From positions 173,670-237,669 of the forward strand of contig CANLSF010000008.1 of NCBI GenBank assembly GCA_947493695.1: DNA of 64,000 nucleotides, read 5' to 3'. The stretch is from an uncultured Kiloniellaceae bacterium. Lineage in GTDB: Bacteria > Pseudomonadota > Alphaproteobacteria > Kiloniellales > Kiloniellaceae. Under the pieces are notes generated by a model. That model was not told the DNA's origin and made no database searches. It was given only the letters and a program-made list of their open reading frames with translations. This document shows positions 51,894 to 60,452 of the stretch, one piece after another (positions within the stretch are counted from its first letter, which is position 1; every line of letters begins with the position of its first letter). A program made the position numbers and the translations under genes.

Positions 51894-52357
51894 CGGACAA
51901 GGACATCAAGGTCACGAAACTGGGGATCGGCTGCGATCACCTCGGGCTCGCCATGAAGAACGACCTGCGCGATCATCTGGCCGCCCAGGGCATCGAAGTC
52001 GTCGATCTGGGGGTACATGACGAAACACCGGTGGATTATCCCGATATGGGATCGGGTCTCGCCAGAGAACTGGCCGCAGGCGCGTTCGAGCGCGGAATAC
52101 TGGTCTGCGGCACCGGCGCTGGCATGGCGATTGCGGCCAACAAGGTTCCCGGTGTGCGCGCGGTCTGCGTCACCGACCCCTATACCGCCGAGCGGGCGAT
52201 CGCCAGCAACGATGCCCATGTCGTGACCTTCGGGGCCCAGATCACCGGCGTATCCGTCGCCCGGATGCTGGCGGACATCTTCATCCGCAACAGCTTCCAG
52301 GGCGGTCGCTCCGCACCGAAGGTGGCAAAGCTGGCGGCGCTCGACGAGGCCCGGTAG
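51890..52357 (+). CDS. rpiB: RpiB/LacAB family sugar-phosphate isomerase
   Basis: A 155-residue RpiB-fold isomerase: GIGCDHLGLAMKNDLRDHLAAQG at the start, VDLGVHDETPVDYPDMG, and the active-site loop GILVCGTGAGMAIAANKVPGVRA with the catalytic Cys. RpiB normally interconverts ribose- and ribulose-5-phosphate; in erythritol loci a paralogue (EryI) makes D-erythrose-4-phosphate. As the last gene of the polyol operon it may do the same sort of step. It overlaps the GpsA-like gene by 4 bases. Confidence 0.9.
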   Translation: MTDKDIKVTKLGIGCDHLGLAMKNDLRDHLAAQGIEVVDLGVHDETPVDYPDMGSGLARELAAGAFERGILVCGTGAGMAIAANKVPGVRAVCVTDPYTAERAIASNDAHVVTFGAQITGVSVARMLADIFIRNSFQGGRSAPKVAKLAALDEAR

Positions 52358-52371
52358 CGCGGATTTCATGG

Positions 52372-52421
52372 CGGGCAGATCTAGTTTGGATGGAAACGCC
52401 GGACGCTGTCCGGTCTGCCCG
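52372..52421. repeat. Two-part inverted repeat after rpiB
   Basis: CGGGCAGA (52372-52379) pairs with TCTGCCCG (52414-52421), and inside it CCGGAC (52399-52404) pairs with GTCCGG (52408-52413). It may terminate the polyol operon, though no T-run follows. Confidence 0.5.
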
Positions 52422-52431
52422 TAAACCCGCT

Positions 52432-52465
52432 CTCTCCACACGGCCCTCTCCGCACAGCCCTCTCC
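52432..52465 (+). repeat. Short 14-base tandem repeat
   Basis: CTCTCCACACGGCC (52432-52445) is followed directly by CTCTCCGCACAGCC (52446-52459, two differences) and a partial third unit CTCTCC. Purpose unknown. Confidence 0.5.
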
Positions 52466-52746
52466 ATAAGATACTGGCCCGTTCGACATGATTTGACGAG
52501 ATCGCAAGCGGATCCCGGCGGAACAAGGTCCGGGCGAGGAGGCGATAGGAGCCGGTGGGCTTGAAGGCGCGTGCTCACAGTTTTGTGACGAAGCCCCGCG
52601 GGCGTGCCTGTCTGCTCGCAGATGACCGGAAGCTGGCCTCAAGCCGGTTCTCCGGCGTCCGGCGTTAAGGATGATCGGCTACAGCGACCCTCATTTCCGA
52701 AGCTTTGGAGCACAAGTTCGCGCTGAAAATCATAAAGATTATAGTT

Positions 52747-52765
52747 AATAATGATTATCAATTGC
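52747..52765. promoter_or_regulatory. Fur-box-like sequence upstream of fpr
   Basis: AATAATGATTATCAATTGC matches 14 of 19 positions of the classic GATAATGATAATCATTATC Fur consensus. It is about 210 bases upstream of the ferredoxin-NADP reductase start. Confidence 0.45.
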
Positions 52766-52973
52766 AAAATTTGCCAACATCGGTATCTTGCAGTTTCCGG
52801 TCCGACGCTTACTTAAAGCTTTCCCTCGGTTCACTGTGCGATTAAAAATGCGCGCCGAGCTGACGAGAGCTTGATCATTTGGTTTTGGGGCTGTTTTCAC
52901 GCTTTTTGCTGAGAGAGCGAAAGGTGAGCGGTCTCTTGACGTCGTTTTGATGAGATGAAAACTGGAGTTAACG

Positions 52974-53768
52974 GTGGGTACAGAATCTGCGCAATTACCA
53001 AAATCGGTGACCTCTGAACGGGTTATTGACGTGCGGCATTGGACGGATCGCCTCTTTTCCTTCCGCATCACCCGTCCGGCGAGCTTCCGCTTCCGCTCCG
53101 GTGAATTCGTGATGCTGGGCCTTATGAACGGCGAAAAGCCGCTTCTGCGGGCCTATTCCATCGCCAGCCCGGCCTGGGACGATGCGCTCGACTTCTTCTC
53201 CATCAAGGTGCCTGAAGGCCCTCTGACGGGTCGTCTGCAGAGCATTCAGGCCAACGATAACCTGCTGCTCGGCCGCAAACCCACCGGGACGCTGGTTCTG
53301 GACGCCCTGAAGCCGGGCAAGAACCTCTATCTGCTCTCGACCGGGACCGGCATCGCGCCTTTCGCCAGCATCATCCGCGATCCGGACACCTATGCAAACT
53401 TCGAGCGGGTGATCGTCACGCATACCTGCCGGGAAATCGCCGAACTGGCCTACGGTCAGAAACTCGTCGACGAGGTCAAGGAAGACCCGCTGGTCGGCGA
53501 GCAGGCCATGGCGCAGCTCGAATACTTCGGCAGCGTGACCCGCGAAGACTATGTCAACATGGGCCGGATCACCCACCTGATCGAGAACGGTCAGCTCTTC
53601 AAGACCGTGGGCACCGAGCCTCTGGATCCAGAGCGTGACCGCGTGATGATCTGCGGATCCGTCGGCATGATCCGCGACATCCGTGCGCTGGTTGAAGGCG
53701 CCGGCTTTATCGAGGGCGCGAACTCGAAACCCGGTGATTTTGTGGTCGAGAAGTCTTTCGTCGACTAA
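52974..53768 (+). CDS. fpr: Ferredoxin-NADP+ reductase
   Basis: A 264-residue bacterial-type ferredoxin/flavodoxin-NADP+ reductase. The FAD motif is LLRAYSIASPAWDD (RAYS, about 59-62), followed by LSTGTGIAPFASIIRDP for NADP and the C-terminal MICGSVGMIRDI and FVVEKSFVD. The C-terminal extension after the last strand is typical of the alphaproteobacterial FPR subclass. The start is GTG at 52974 with GGAG seven bases before. It moves electrons between NADPH and ferredoxin or flavodoxin, often in oxidative stress or iron limitation. Confidence 0.92.
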   Translation: MGTESAQLPKSVTSERVIDVRHWTDRLFSFRITRPASFRFRSGEFVMLGLMNGEKPLLRAYSIASPAWDDALDFFSIKVPEGPLTGRLQSIQANDNLLLGRKPTGTLVLDALKPGKNLYLLSTGTGIAPFASIIRDPDTYANFERVIVTHTCREIAELAYGQKLVDEVKEDPLVGEQAMAQLEYFGSVTREDYVNMGRITHLIENGQLFKTVGTEPLDPERDRVMICGSVGMIRDIRALVEGAGFIEGANSKPGDFVVEKSFVD

Positions 53769-53822
53769 AGCCGGAGTGTTAGTTTCTAGGCTCTTTGAAT
53801 TTTCGCAACGACGGGCAAAACG

Positions 53823-54428
53823 ATGGATACAGCAGCGAGTTTAGAGGCGAACCCCACCGTAGAGCTTCTGCGCAAGCGCCGCTCCGTGGTTGCGAAGAAC
53901 ATGGGCGAACCCGGCCCGGGCCGTGAAGAACTCGATCTGATTCTCGAGGCGGCCATCCGCGTTCCGGACCACGGCAAAATAGGCCCCTGGCGCTTTCAGG
54001 TTCTGGGTAAGGCCGCACAGGCCATGCTCGGCGATGTTTTTGCCACGGAGTTCAAATCCCGAATTCCCGATGCCAATGAAAAGCAGGTGGAGTTCGAGCG
54101 GGATCGGCCGCAGCGCGCGCCGACCCTGATTGTGGTCAGCAGCAACGTGAACCGGGAACATTCGGTTCCGGAGTTCGAGCAGATGCTATCCTGTGGCGCC
54201 GTCTGCATGAACCTGCTCAATGCGGCAGTGGCCCTGGGCTATGCGGCACAGTGGCTGACCGAATGGCCGGCCTACAACGAGACTGTGAAACAGGCGCTGG
54301 GCGTTCCCGCCGACCAGCATATCGTCGGCCTGATGTACATCGGCACCGCGCTCGAAGCTCCGAGCGAACGGGTGCGCCCGGATCTTGCGACAGCGGTGAG
54401 CTACCCTGAGGTTATTCCGGTCCCCTGA
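53823..54428 (+). CDS. Nitroreductase family flavoprotein (YdjA-like)
   Basis: A 201-residue nitroreductase-fold protein. LLRKRRSVVAKNMGEPGPGREELDLILEAAIRVPDHGKIGPWRF is the FMN-binding N-terminal region and resembles E. coli YdjA. Later AALGYAAQWLTEWPAY and GLMYIGTALEAPSERVRP are family segments. It likely reduces quinones, nitro compounds or a similar acceptor with NAD(P)H; the real substrate is unknown. A strong terminator follows. Confidence 0.88.
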   Translation: MDTAASLEANPTVELLRKRRSVVAKNMGEPGPGREELDLILEAAIRVPDHGKIGPWRFQVLGKAAQAMLGDVFATEFKSRIPDANEKQVEFERDRPQRAPTLIVVSSNVNREHSVPEFEQMLSCGAVCMNLLNAAVALGYAAQWLTEWPAYNETVKQALGVPADQHIVGLMYIGTALEAPSERVRPDLATAVSYPEVIPVP

Positions 54429-54450
54429 TCCGATTGCCTGCCGTTGACCA

Positions 54451-54480
54451 AAGCCCACCTCTTTCGGTGGGCTTTCTTTG
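54451..54480 (+). terminator. Intrinsic terminator after the nitroreductase gene
   Basis: AAAGCCCACC (54451-54460) and GGTGGGCTTT (54467-54476) form a perfect 10-bp stem with a 6-base loop, then CTTT. Confidence 0.88.
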
Positions 54481-54633
54481 TTTTACCAGCCCGGAATCCG
54501 CTATGCTCGCTATGTCTCGACCTCTGGGCGCGAAAATCTTTGAACTCTTTTCGCGCAACCTCGTTATAGGGGGTAAGTGGGTCGAGTCAGCCGAGGTGGC
54601 GCTGATTACAGATCTGGAACAAATGGGGTGGCC

Positions 54634-55302
54634 ATGACGCTGCAAGCGAGGCAGGAGGCGTTCGAAACCAAAACGCGACCCTTGCTCGACAGTCTCTTTC
54701 GCACCGCGTTGCGCATGACGCAGGAAAAGCAGGCCGCGGAAGATCTTGTGCAGGATACATGCCTGAAGGCCTTTCGCGCGCTTCACCGCTATGAAGCAGG
54801 TACGAATTACCGGGCGTGGATCTTCAAGATCATGACCAACACCTGCATCGACCGGCGCCGGGCGCAACCCGAGCCGTTGGTGCTGGATATCGAGGACCTG
54901 AGTGCAGGATTGCAGCAGGGGGGCGCAGGCCGCCGTGGGGCTGAGCAGATGGCGACGGTGCTGCCGTTTCCGGCCCTTTCGGGGAGTGATCCGGAGCTCG
55001 ACCTGCACCAGAAGAACTTCCGGGATGCGGCGCTGCGGGCGGTCTCGAAGCTCTCGCCCGAACTGCGCATCGTCGTGGTTCTGGCAATATTCGAGGAGTT
55101 CTCCTACGCGGAGATCGCAGATGTGGTTGGCTGTCCGATCGGTACGGTGCGTTCGCGCCTCAGCCGGGGACGCCAGGCACTTCAGGAAGACCTGGTTCGT
55201 TTCGTACGGACCGACGGCGGCAGGACGCCGCAAAAAGACAAGGACCGAACAGCGAGGGCCGGAACCGGCGTGACGGACCTGCGGTCCAGAGAAAGTGACT
55301 GA
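54634..55302 (+). CDS. ECF-type RNA polymerase sigma factor
   Basis: A 222-residue sigma-70 family factor with regions 2 and 4 only. Region 2 spans LLDSLFRTALRMTQEKQAAEDLVQDTCLKAFRALHRY and FKIMTNTCIDRRRA; region 4 holds FSYAEIADVVGCPIGTVRSRLSRGRQAL. The linker of about 50 residues (LQQGGAGRRGAEQM...) is longer than usual. A charged C-terminal tail follows. ATG at 54634 is used; a GTG at 54577 would add unrelated residues. It is coupled to an anti-sigma gene and lies upstream of the molybdoenzyme operon, which it may control (inference). Confidence 0.9.
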   Translation: MTLQARQEAFETKTRPLLDSLFRTALRMTQEKQAAEDLVQDTCLKAFRALHRYEAGTNYRAWIFKIMTNTCIDRRRAQPEPLVLDIEDLSAGLQQGGAGRRGAEQMATVLPFPALSGSDPELDLHQKNFRDAALRAVSKLSPELRIVVVLAIFEEFSYAEIADVVGCPIGTVRSRLSRGRQALQEDLVRFVRTDGGRTPQKDKDRTARAGTGVTDLRSRESD

Positions 55303-55306
55303 GACA

Positions 55307-56221
55307 ATGGCGAATACCGACTGCGAAAAGTTGAGCGAGGCTCTATCGGCTTATGCCGATGACGAGCTGTCGCCGCAGGAAGCCCGGATCATTGAAGGAC
55401 ATCTTGAGGGCTGCGCGCGCTGCCGCGAGACGCTGGCGGCGACCCTCGGACTGGAACAGCGCCTCAAACGCGCTTGCGGTGACGAACAGGCGCCGGACCA
55501 GCTCTGGGATCGGGTGATGACATCGGTTTCGGATATTGCGCCGGAGGCCGCGGAGCAGAACGAAGTCACGCAAGACCCCTCGTGGCAGTCCTCCCGCTTC
55601 GGGCGCCGCCGGAGCATGGGAATCGCGGCGGGTGTTTTACTGGCGCTTGGGGCCGGTCTTTCCTCGCCCTATTGGAGCCGCATTGGCGGCAAGAATCCCC
55701 TGATCATCGAACCGGTGAATGATTTCATCACCTTCAAGGTCAGTGAACGTCCCCTCGATATGGCCGGCTCCGATCCGGTCGCACTGAAAAAGTGGTTCAA
55801 GGGCAAGGTGGATTTCCGCCTGCCGTTAAAGGGCGCGGAGATCGACGGTTACCGTCTGGTCGGCAGCCGCCTCTGCTACTTCCTCAATCGGCGGCTTTCG
55901 GCCCTGATGTACGAGCGGCCCGGGGGGCGGATTTCGCTCTATGTCATGACGGGCGAGGGGCTCGATATCCCCAAGGGAACCTGGGAGCCCGCGGCCAGCA
56001 GAGAAATCGCCACCTTTGCGGTTGAGGATTACCGGAACCTGATCTGGCAGGAAGGTGATCTGGTCTATGCCCTGGTCTCCAATCAGCCGAAAAACGACAT
56101 GCTGCGGTTCGTATCAGGTCTGAACTTCGACGCCGCCGCCGCGTCACGCCCGGCGCGCAGCATCCGGGAAAGATACCGAAGATTTGCCTCGCTTCGCGGG
56201 GCGCGTATGGGGCCCACCTAG
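55307..56221 (+). CDS. Zinc-finger anti-sigma factor, membrane anchored
   Basis: A 304-residue protein. The N-terminal anti-sigma domain has LSAYADDELSPQEARIIEGHLEGCARC, with the zinc H-x3-C-x2-C set. One membrane helix (MGIAAGVLLALGAGLSS) lies near residue 105, and the remaining 180 residues are periplasmic. The periplasmic part (VDFRLPLKGAEIDGYRLVGSRLCYF...) matches the domain that follows zf-HC2 in many such regulators and could sense a redox or envelope signal. ATG at 55307 is chosen; a GTG at 55295 overlaps the sigma gene. Confidence 0.87.
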   Translation: MANTDCEKLSEALSAYADDELSPQEARIIEGHLEGCARCRETLAATLGLEQRLKRACGDEQAPDQLWDRVMTSVSDIAPEAAEQNEVTQDPSWQSSRFGRRRSMGIAAGVLLALGAGLSSPYWSRIGGKNPLIIEPVNDFITFKVSERPLDMAGSDPVALKKWFKGKVDFRLPLKGAEIDGYRLVGSRLCYFLNRRLSALMYERPGGRISLYVMTGEGLDIPKGTWEPAASREIATFAVEDYRNLIWQEGDLVYALVSNQPKNDMLRFVSGLNFDAAAASRPARSIRERYRRFASLRGARMGPT

Positions 56222-56396
56222 CCCCCACACATAATCCGGTCCAGGTGAGGCCTCACCTTCACCGCCGGAAATCCAACCTCTGAAGTCACAGCCTGAAACA
56301 CCCGTTTCCGGCAAGAGGAGAGCTCGTTCTGAATTCAGGATACCAGACCCACGAAGAAGTGCCGCAGAGGCATCACCAAGCAGCGAGGGACGCTTC

Positions 56397-56993
56397 ATGA
56401 CCGATGATTCGAAACCGGAGTTTTGTTTAAGCCGCAGGATGGCGATGAAGGGTGCCGCGGTCGGAGTGATCGCCACCAGTTTTGTGCCGTCAGATATCGT
56501 CGATGCCGCCACCGGTGAAGCGGATCTCAGCCGCGAGGTCTATCCGGAACTGCGGATCGGCAAAGCTTCCGCACTGGTCGAGGGTGAGCCCCTCGCTTTT
56601 GCCTATCCCCTGAAGCAACAGCCCAATCTCCTGGTCAAGCTTGGGACAGCTGCACGGCGTGGCGTCGGGCCAGACCGGGACATTGTCGCCTATTCGACGC
56701 TCTGCCCGCACATGGGCGGTTCCCTGCGCGGACGCTATCGGCATGACGTGAATGCGCTGGGACCCTGTCCCTTTCACTTTTCCACGTTCGATCTCACCAA
56801 GGGCGGGATCCCGGTACATGCGCAGGCGACGCAGAACCTGCCTCAGATCGTGTTGCGCCTGGACGGCGACGACATCGTCGCAGTGGGTGTGATCGGGTTG
56901 ATCTACGGCCAACGGAACAATCTCGAAGGCGGGGACTTTGCCGAGGGGGCGCAGAAACCCATTGGGTCCGGCCGTCGGCTTATGCGCGGTTGA
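56397..56993 (+). CDS. Rieske subunit of an arsenite-oxidase/iodate-reductase-type enzyme
   Basis: A 198-residue exported iron-sulfur protein. A Tat-type LSRRMAMKGAA motif (11-20) precedes a hydrophobic stretch. The 2Fe-2S ligands are C103 and H105 (CPHMGG) and C124 and H127 (CPFHF). G108 and F126 stand where some AioB proteins carry a disulfide cysteine pair (recalled). The small subunit carries the Tat signal and takes the large subunit with it across the membrane. The symbol is left open because aioB and idrB cannot be told apart by eye. It is 11 bases before the molybdenum subunit gene. Confidence 0.85.
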   Translation: MTDDSKPEFCLSRRMAMKGAAVGVIATSFVPSDIVDAATGEADLSREVYPELRIGKASALVEGEPLAFAYPLKQQPNLLVKLGTAARRGVGPDRDIVAYSTLCPHMGGSLRGRYRHDVNALGPCPFHFSTFDLTKGGIPVHAQATQNLPQIVLRLDGDDIVAVGVIGLIYGQRNNLEGGDFAEGAQKPIGSGRRLMRG

Positions 56994-57004
56994 GGGAGAA
57001 AGCC

Positions 57005-59662
57005 ATGACTGACAAACCTAAAACATCCCGCACAGACAACGCGCCCCTGACTAAGTCACCTCAGACGAAATCAAGACGGGAATTCCTGCTTGCGGCGCGC
57101 ACACCGTCGCTCGATACCGGCAGCTATGATTTGCCCGTGGACGAGGTGCCGATCCCACCGGCGGATGCCGAAGTCCTGCCGACCGCCTGTGAGTACTGCA
57201 TCGTAGGTTGCGGCTACAAAGTCTACCGCTGGCCTTACCACAGCGAAGGCGGTGCGAAGCCGGATCACAACGCCTTCAACGAGCAGTTTCCCACCGGGCC
57301 GGTTTCGGGCAAATGGGTCAGCCCTAATATGCACAATGTGGTGCGCCATAACGGCGAGCCCCATCACGTCGTCATCATTCCCGACGGCGAGACGGCGGTG
57401 AACCGGAAAGGTAATCATTCTGTCCGCGGCGGCACCCTCGGGCTCAAGCCCTACAATCCGAAACGCCCGACTGCGGAACGCCTGCAAACGCCCATGGTCC
57501 GCTCGCGCGGCATGCTGCATGCCATCTCCTGGGAGGATGCGACCGCCATCGCTGCGGAGCTTGGCCGCTACGCCATTGACAAGTGGGGCGAAGAGGCCTG
57601 GGGGATCAAATACTACTCCTACCAGTTCTGGGAGAACACCTACGCTCTGACCAAGTGGGCCTACGGTGCCGTCGGGACACCAGCGGGCGCGGAGCACGAT
57701 AAAAACACCGCCGCCAATGATGCGACCGGCGTGGACGATGCGGGCGTCGACGGATTTTCCTATGGCTACCCTGATGTCATGGAGGCCGATGTCATCGTGA
57801 TTTCGGGCTCCGACCCCTATGAGAATCACACCATTCTTTTCACTGAATGGATGGCGCCGGGCGGGGCCAAGATCATTCAGATCAATCCCCGGAAAAGCCC
57901 GACGGCGGCCTATGCGGAGCGCACGGGCGGGCTGCATCTGCAACTGACGCCTGGCACCGACAGCGTGCTCAACAACGCGATTGCCCGCTACATTCTGGAG
58001 CAGGGCTGGGAAGACAGCGAATTCATCGCCGACTATACGGTTTCCGGCGAGGACATGACAAAGGAGACCTCCTGGCGTCGCAAACGCTTCGGCGGTCCCT
58101 TCGAAGACTACAAGGCCTTCATCCTCGCCGACGATGCCTACCGGATCGAAAACGCCGCCGGGATTACCGGCGTGCCGGCTGAGAAGCTGATTCTTGCCGC
58201 CAAGATGCTGGCCAAACCGCGTGGTACGCTTAGGCCAAAGGCATCCTTCTTCCTGGAGAAGGGCAACTACTGGTCCTTCAATTTTCCCAACACCAGTTCC
58301 TTCTCCGGGCTGGCGCTGCTTAACGGTGCGTCGGGCCGCCCCGGCCGGATTCTCGGACGCCTCGGCGGTCACCAGCGCGGCATGATGAAGGGCGCGGGTT
58401 ATCCGCTGAAAAAGTCGAAAGATCTTTTCGTTCACCCGATCACCGGGGAGAAGACCGGAGACAAGCTGCCGCTTCATTTCGACCGCCATGCCATGGAGGG
58501 CAATCTCCGCTACTGCCACGTGATCGGACACACCTGGGTGACTTCGATGTCGGCCGGGCAGGCCTTGCGCGAGAAGATCCACAGCTTCACGCGGGGACAT
58601 GAAAAACAGGTCGACAGCCTGGATCGCGACGAGATCATCGCCCAGCTCAAGGCGCGCATGGACGCCGGGGGCATGGCGCTGGTGGTGCAGGAGATCTACC
58701 CGAACGATCTGACGGAATACGTCGATCTGGTGCTGCCCGCCGCGACCTGGGGCGAGACCGACCTCACGCGGGCTCAGGGTGAACGCCGTTTGCGGATCTA
58801 TTCCAAGTTCTATGACGCACCCGGTTCCGCAAAGCCCGACTGGTGGATCGTCGGGCAGATCGCCACCAGGATGGGTTACGAGGGCTTTGCCTGGAAAGAC
58901 GGTAACGCCGTTTTTGAAGAGGCCGCCGCTCGCTCCAAGGGTGGCCATTACGACTACACCCAGGTGATCGAATTTGCCCGCGCCAATGGTCTCTCCGGCC
59001 ATGAACAACTCCGCGCCCTCTCGACAACCGGCATCCAGCTCCCGGCTAGGGTCGTGGATGGTAAGCTTACCGGTACGATCCGGCTGCACGACAAGACCAT
59101 CACGGACCCGGAAAACCACAACTGGAACGTCACCAAACACAAGACGAAGTCGGGTAAGGCAATTTTCATGCGCGGCGACTGGCGCATGGCGGAACCGATC
59201 TTCGAAGAGTTCAAGCCCAGGGACGATGAGCTCTGGGTCCTGAATGGCCGGATCAATCACATCTGGCAAACCATGTACGACGACCTGCGGAAGCCTTATA
59301 TCCGCGAGCGCTGGCCGATGAACTGGCTCTTCATCAACTTTGAGGACGCCAAAGCTCGCGGCATTGAGAACGGGGATCTGGTGCATGTCACCAACGACCA
59401 GGTCCGCGATCAGCTCGGGCGCATGACCAAAGGCGTACTTTCGCTGGTTGCGTATCTCACGGACGAGGTCGCACAGGGCGTTACCTACACCTACGCCTTC
59501 TACCCCGGACAGAACTCCAACACCGTCGTGCCGGCGGTCGTTGACCCTGTTACCGCTGTCTACAACTACAAAATCGGAAAAGGGCGGGTGGAGAAGGCCG
59601 GTGAAACACCGCTGAAGAGCGTCGATTCCGCCATGTCTTTCATTCCCCGCAGTATCGGATGA
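57005..59662 (+). CDS. Molybdopterin catalytic subunit, AioA/IdrA clade
   Basis: An 885-residue DMSO-reductase-family protein. The cluster motif CEYCIVGCGYKVYRWP gives C62, C65 and C69 with S139 (NHSVRG) as the fourth position, the pattern for the 3Fe-4S cluster of arsenite oxidase. E210 (FWENTYAL) and R452/H456 (GRLGGHQRG) match three of the four AioA arsenite-site residues. The fourth, His195 of AioA, has no obvious counterpart in IKYYSYQFWE. At 885 residues it is longer than AioA (about 825). With a di-haem peroxidase next door, iodate reductase IdrA is the main alternative. ATG at 57005 has GGGAG before it. Confidence 0.87.
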   Translation: MTDKPKTSRTDNAPLTKSPQTKSRREFLLAARTPSLDTGSYDLPVDEVPIPPADAEVLPTACEYCIVGCGYKVYRWPYHSEGGAKPDHNAFNEQFPTGPVSGKWVSPNMHNVVRHNGEPHHVVIIPDGETAVNRKGNHSVRGGTLGLKPYNPKRPTAERLQTPMVRSRGMLHAISWEDATAIAAELGRYAIDKWGEEAWGIKYYSYQFWENTYALTKWAYGAVGTPAGAEHDKNTAANDATGVDDAGVDGFSYGYPDVMEADVIVISGSDPYENHTILFTEWMAPGGAKIIQINPRKSPTAAYAERTGGLHLQLTPGTDSVLNNAIARYILEQGWEDSEFIADYTVSGEDMTKETSWRRKRFGGPFEDYKAFILADDAYRIENAAGITGVPAEKLILAAKMLAKPRGTLRPKASFFLEKGNYWSFNFPNTSSFSGLALLNGASGRPGRILGRLGGHQRGMMKGAGYPLKKSKDLFVHPITGEKTGDKLPLHFDRHAMEGNLRYCHVIGHTWVTSMSAGQALREKIHSFTRGHEKQVDSLDRDEIIAQLKARMDAGGMALVVQEIYPNDLTEYVDLVLPAATWGETDLTRAQGERRLRIYSKFYDAPGSAKPDWWIVGQIATRMGYEGFAWKDGNAVFEEAAARSKGGHYDYTQVIEFARANGLSGHEQLRALSTTGIQLPARVVDGKLTGTIRLHDKTITDPENHNWNVTKHKTKSGKAIFMRGDWRMAEPIFEEFKPRDDELWVLNGRINHIWQTMYDDLRKPYIRERWPMNWLFINFEDAKARGIENGDLVHVTNDQVRDQLGRMTKGVLSLVAYLTDEVAQGVTYTYAFYPGQNSNTVVPAVVDPVTAVYNYKIGKGRVEKAGETPLKSVDSAMSFIPRSIG

Positions 59663-59675
59663 CGGGAGCTCCGCA

Positions 59676-60452
59676 ATGAAACTTGCATCACTTCTTTTCG
59701 CTGGCCTGGCTCTGATTTTCGCTGCTTTGGTCCAGGTCGCGCTCACCAAACATGCAGCAGCGCAGTACATCTCGCCCGATCCTCAAGCCTTTGCCTACGG
59801 GCAGGAACTTTACGCCCGAGAATGTTCCGCCTGTCACGGGGCCGAGGGGGAAGGGGACGGGCCCGGCGCAAAATATCTTTCGCAGCGTCCCCGCAATCTC
59901 ACCTTGGGCGTCTTCAAGATCCGCTCCACACCCACCGGGGAATTCCCGACGGCCCAGGACCTCTTCGACAGCATCACCCACGGTCTCGCCGGATCGAATG
60001 GCGCTCAGATGCCCGGCTTTGCGTCGCTCTCCGAAGCGGATCGCTGGGCGTTGGTCGAGGTCGTGCGGACCTTCGCCTGGATGGATCAGGAAGGCACTGC
60101 GGTCGAAGTCCCACGAAGGCCTGAGACGGCCAATCTCGAACTGGGCCGGCAGGTTTACGAGAGGCTGCAGTGTGCGGCTTGTCATGGCGATGAGGGTCAC
60201 GGCGACGGTGCCTCGTCCCTGACCCTGAAGGACGACGACAGACGGCGCATCTTCGCCGCCAGTCTGGTGAGCGGAAGCTACAAGGGCGGCGACGCACCGG
60301 AAGAGATCTGGACGCGCTTTTATACCGGCCTCGACGGCTCGCCGATGCCCTCTTACGCGGGCCGGGCCAGTCATGACGAACTCTGGGCCCTCACAGAATA
60401 TCTTTTGACCTTAAGAGCCGAAGCAGGGGCTTCGCAGGAGGAAAAACAATGA
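59676..60452 (+). CDS. Di-haem c-type cytochrome of the molybdoenzyme module
   Basis: A 258-residue exported protein with two class I cytochrome c domains. Haem sites are CSACH (50-54) and CAACH (166-170); possible Met ligands occur in GAQMPGF (about 111) and GSPMPSY (about 219). The signal or anchor helix is LLFAGLALIFAALVQVAL. It probably carries electrons between the Rieske subunit and the periplasmic cytochrome pool or the peroxidase encoded downstream. It overlaps the next gene by 4 bases. Confidence 0.88.
   Translation: MKLASLLFAGLALIFAALVQVALTKHAAAQYISPDPQAFAYGQELYARECSACHGAEGEGDGPGAKYLSQRPRNLTLGVFKIRSTPTGEFPTAQDLFDSITHGLAGSNGAQMPGFASLSEADRWALVEVVRTFAWMDQEGTAVEVPRRPETANLELGRQVYERLQCAACHGDEGHGDGASSLTLKDDDRRRIFAASLVSGSYKGGDAPEEIWTRFYTGLDGSPMPSYAGRASHDELWALTEYLLTLRAEAGASQEEKQ

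Larger units (their letters stand above)
52358..52973. other. 616-base intergenic region after the polyol operon
   Basis: No convincing gene. It contains a folded element at 52372-52421, a short 14-base tandem repeat from 52432 and a Fur-like sequence at 52747-52765. A small minus-strand frame overlaps the fpr gene and looks like a shadow. Confidence 0.6.

Noticed and set aside
52745..53071. Minus-strand 108-codon frame upstream of fpr
   Set aside because: No homology by eye, it overlaps the start of fpr and crosses the AT-rich Fur-like region; no ribosome site is seen.
57071..59770. Very long minus-strand open frame (899 codons)
   Set aside because: It is the antisense shadow of the molybdenum subunit gene. 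Its translation shows no family motif, and high GC content makes such frames common.
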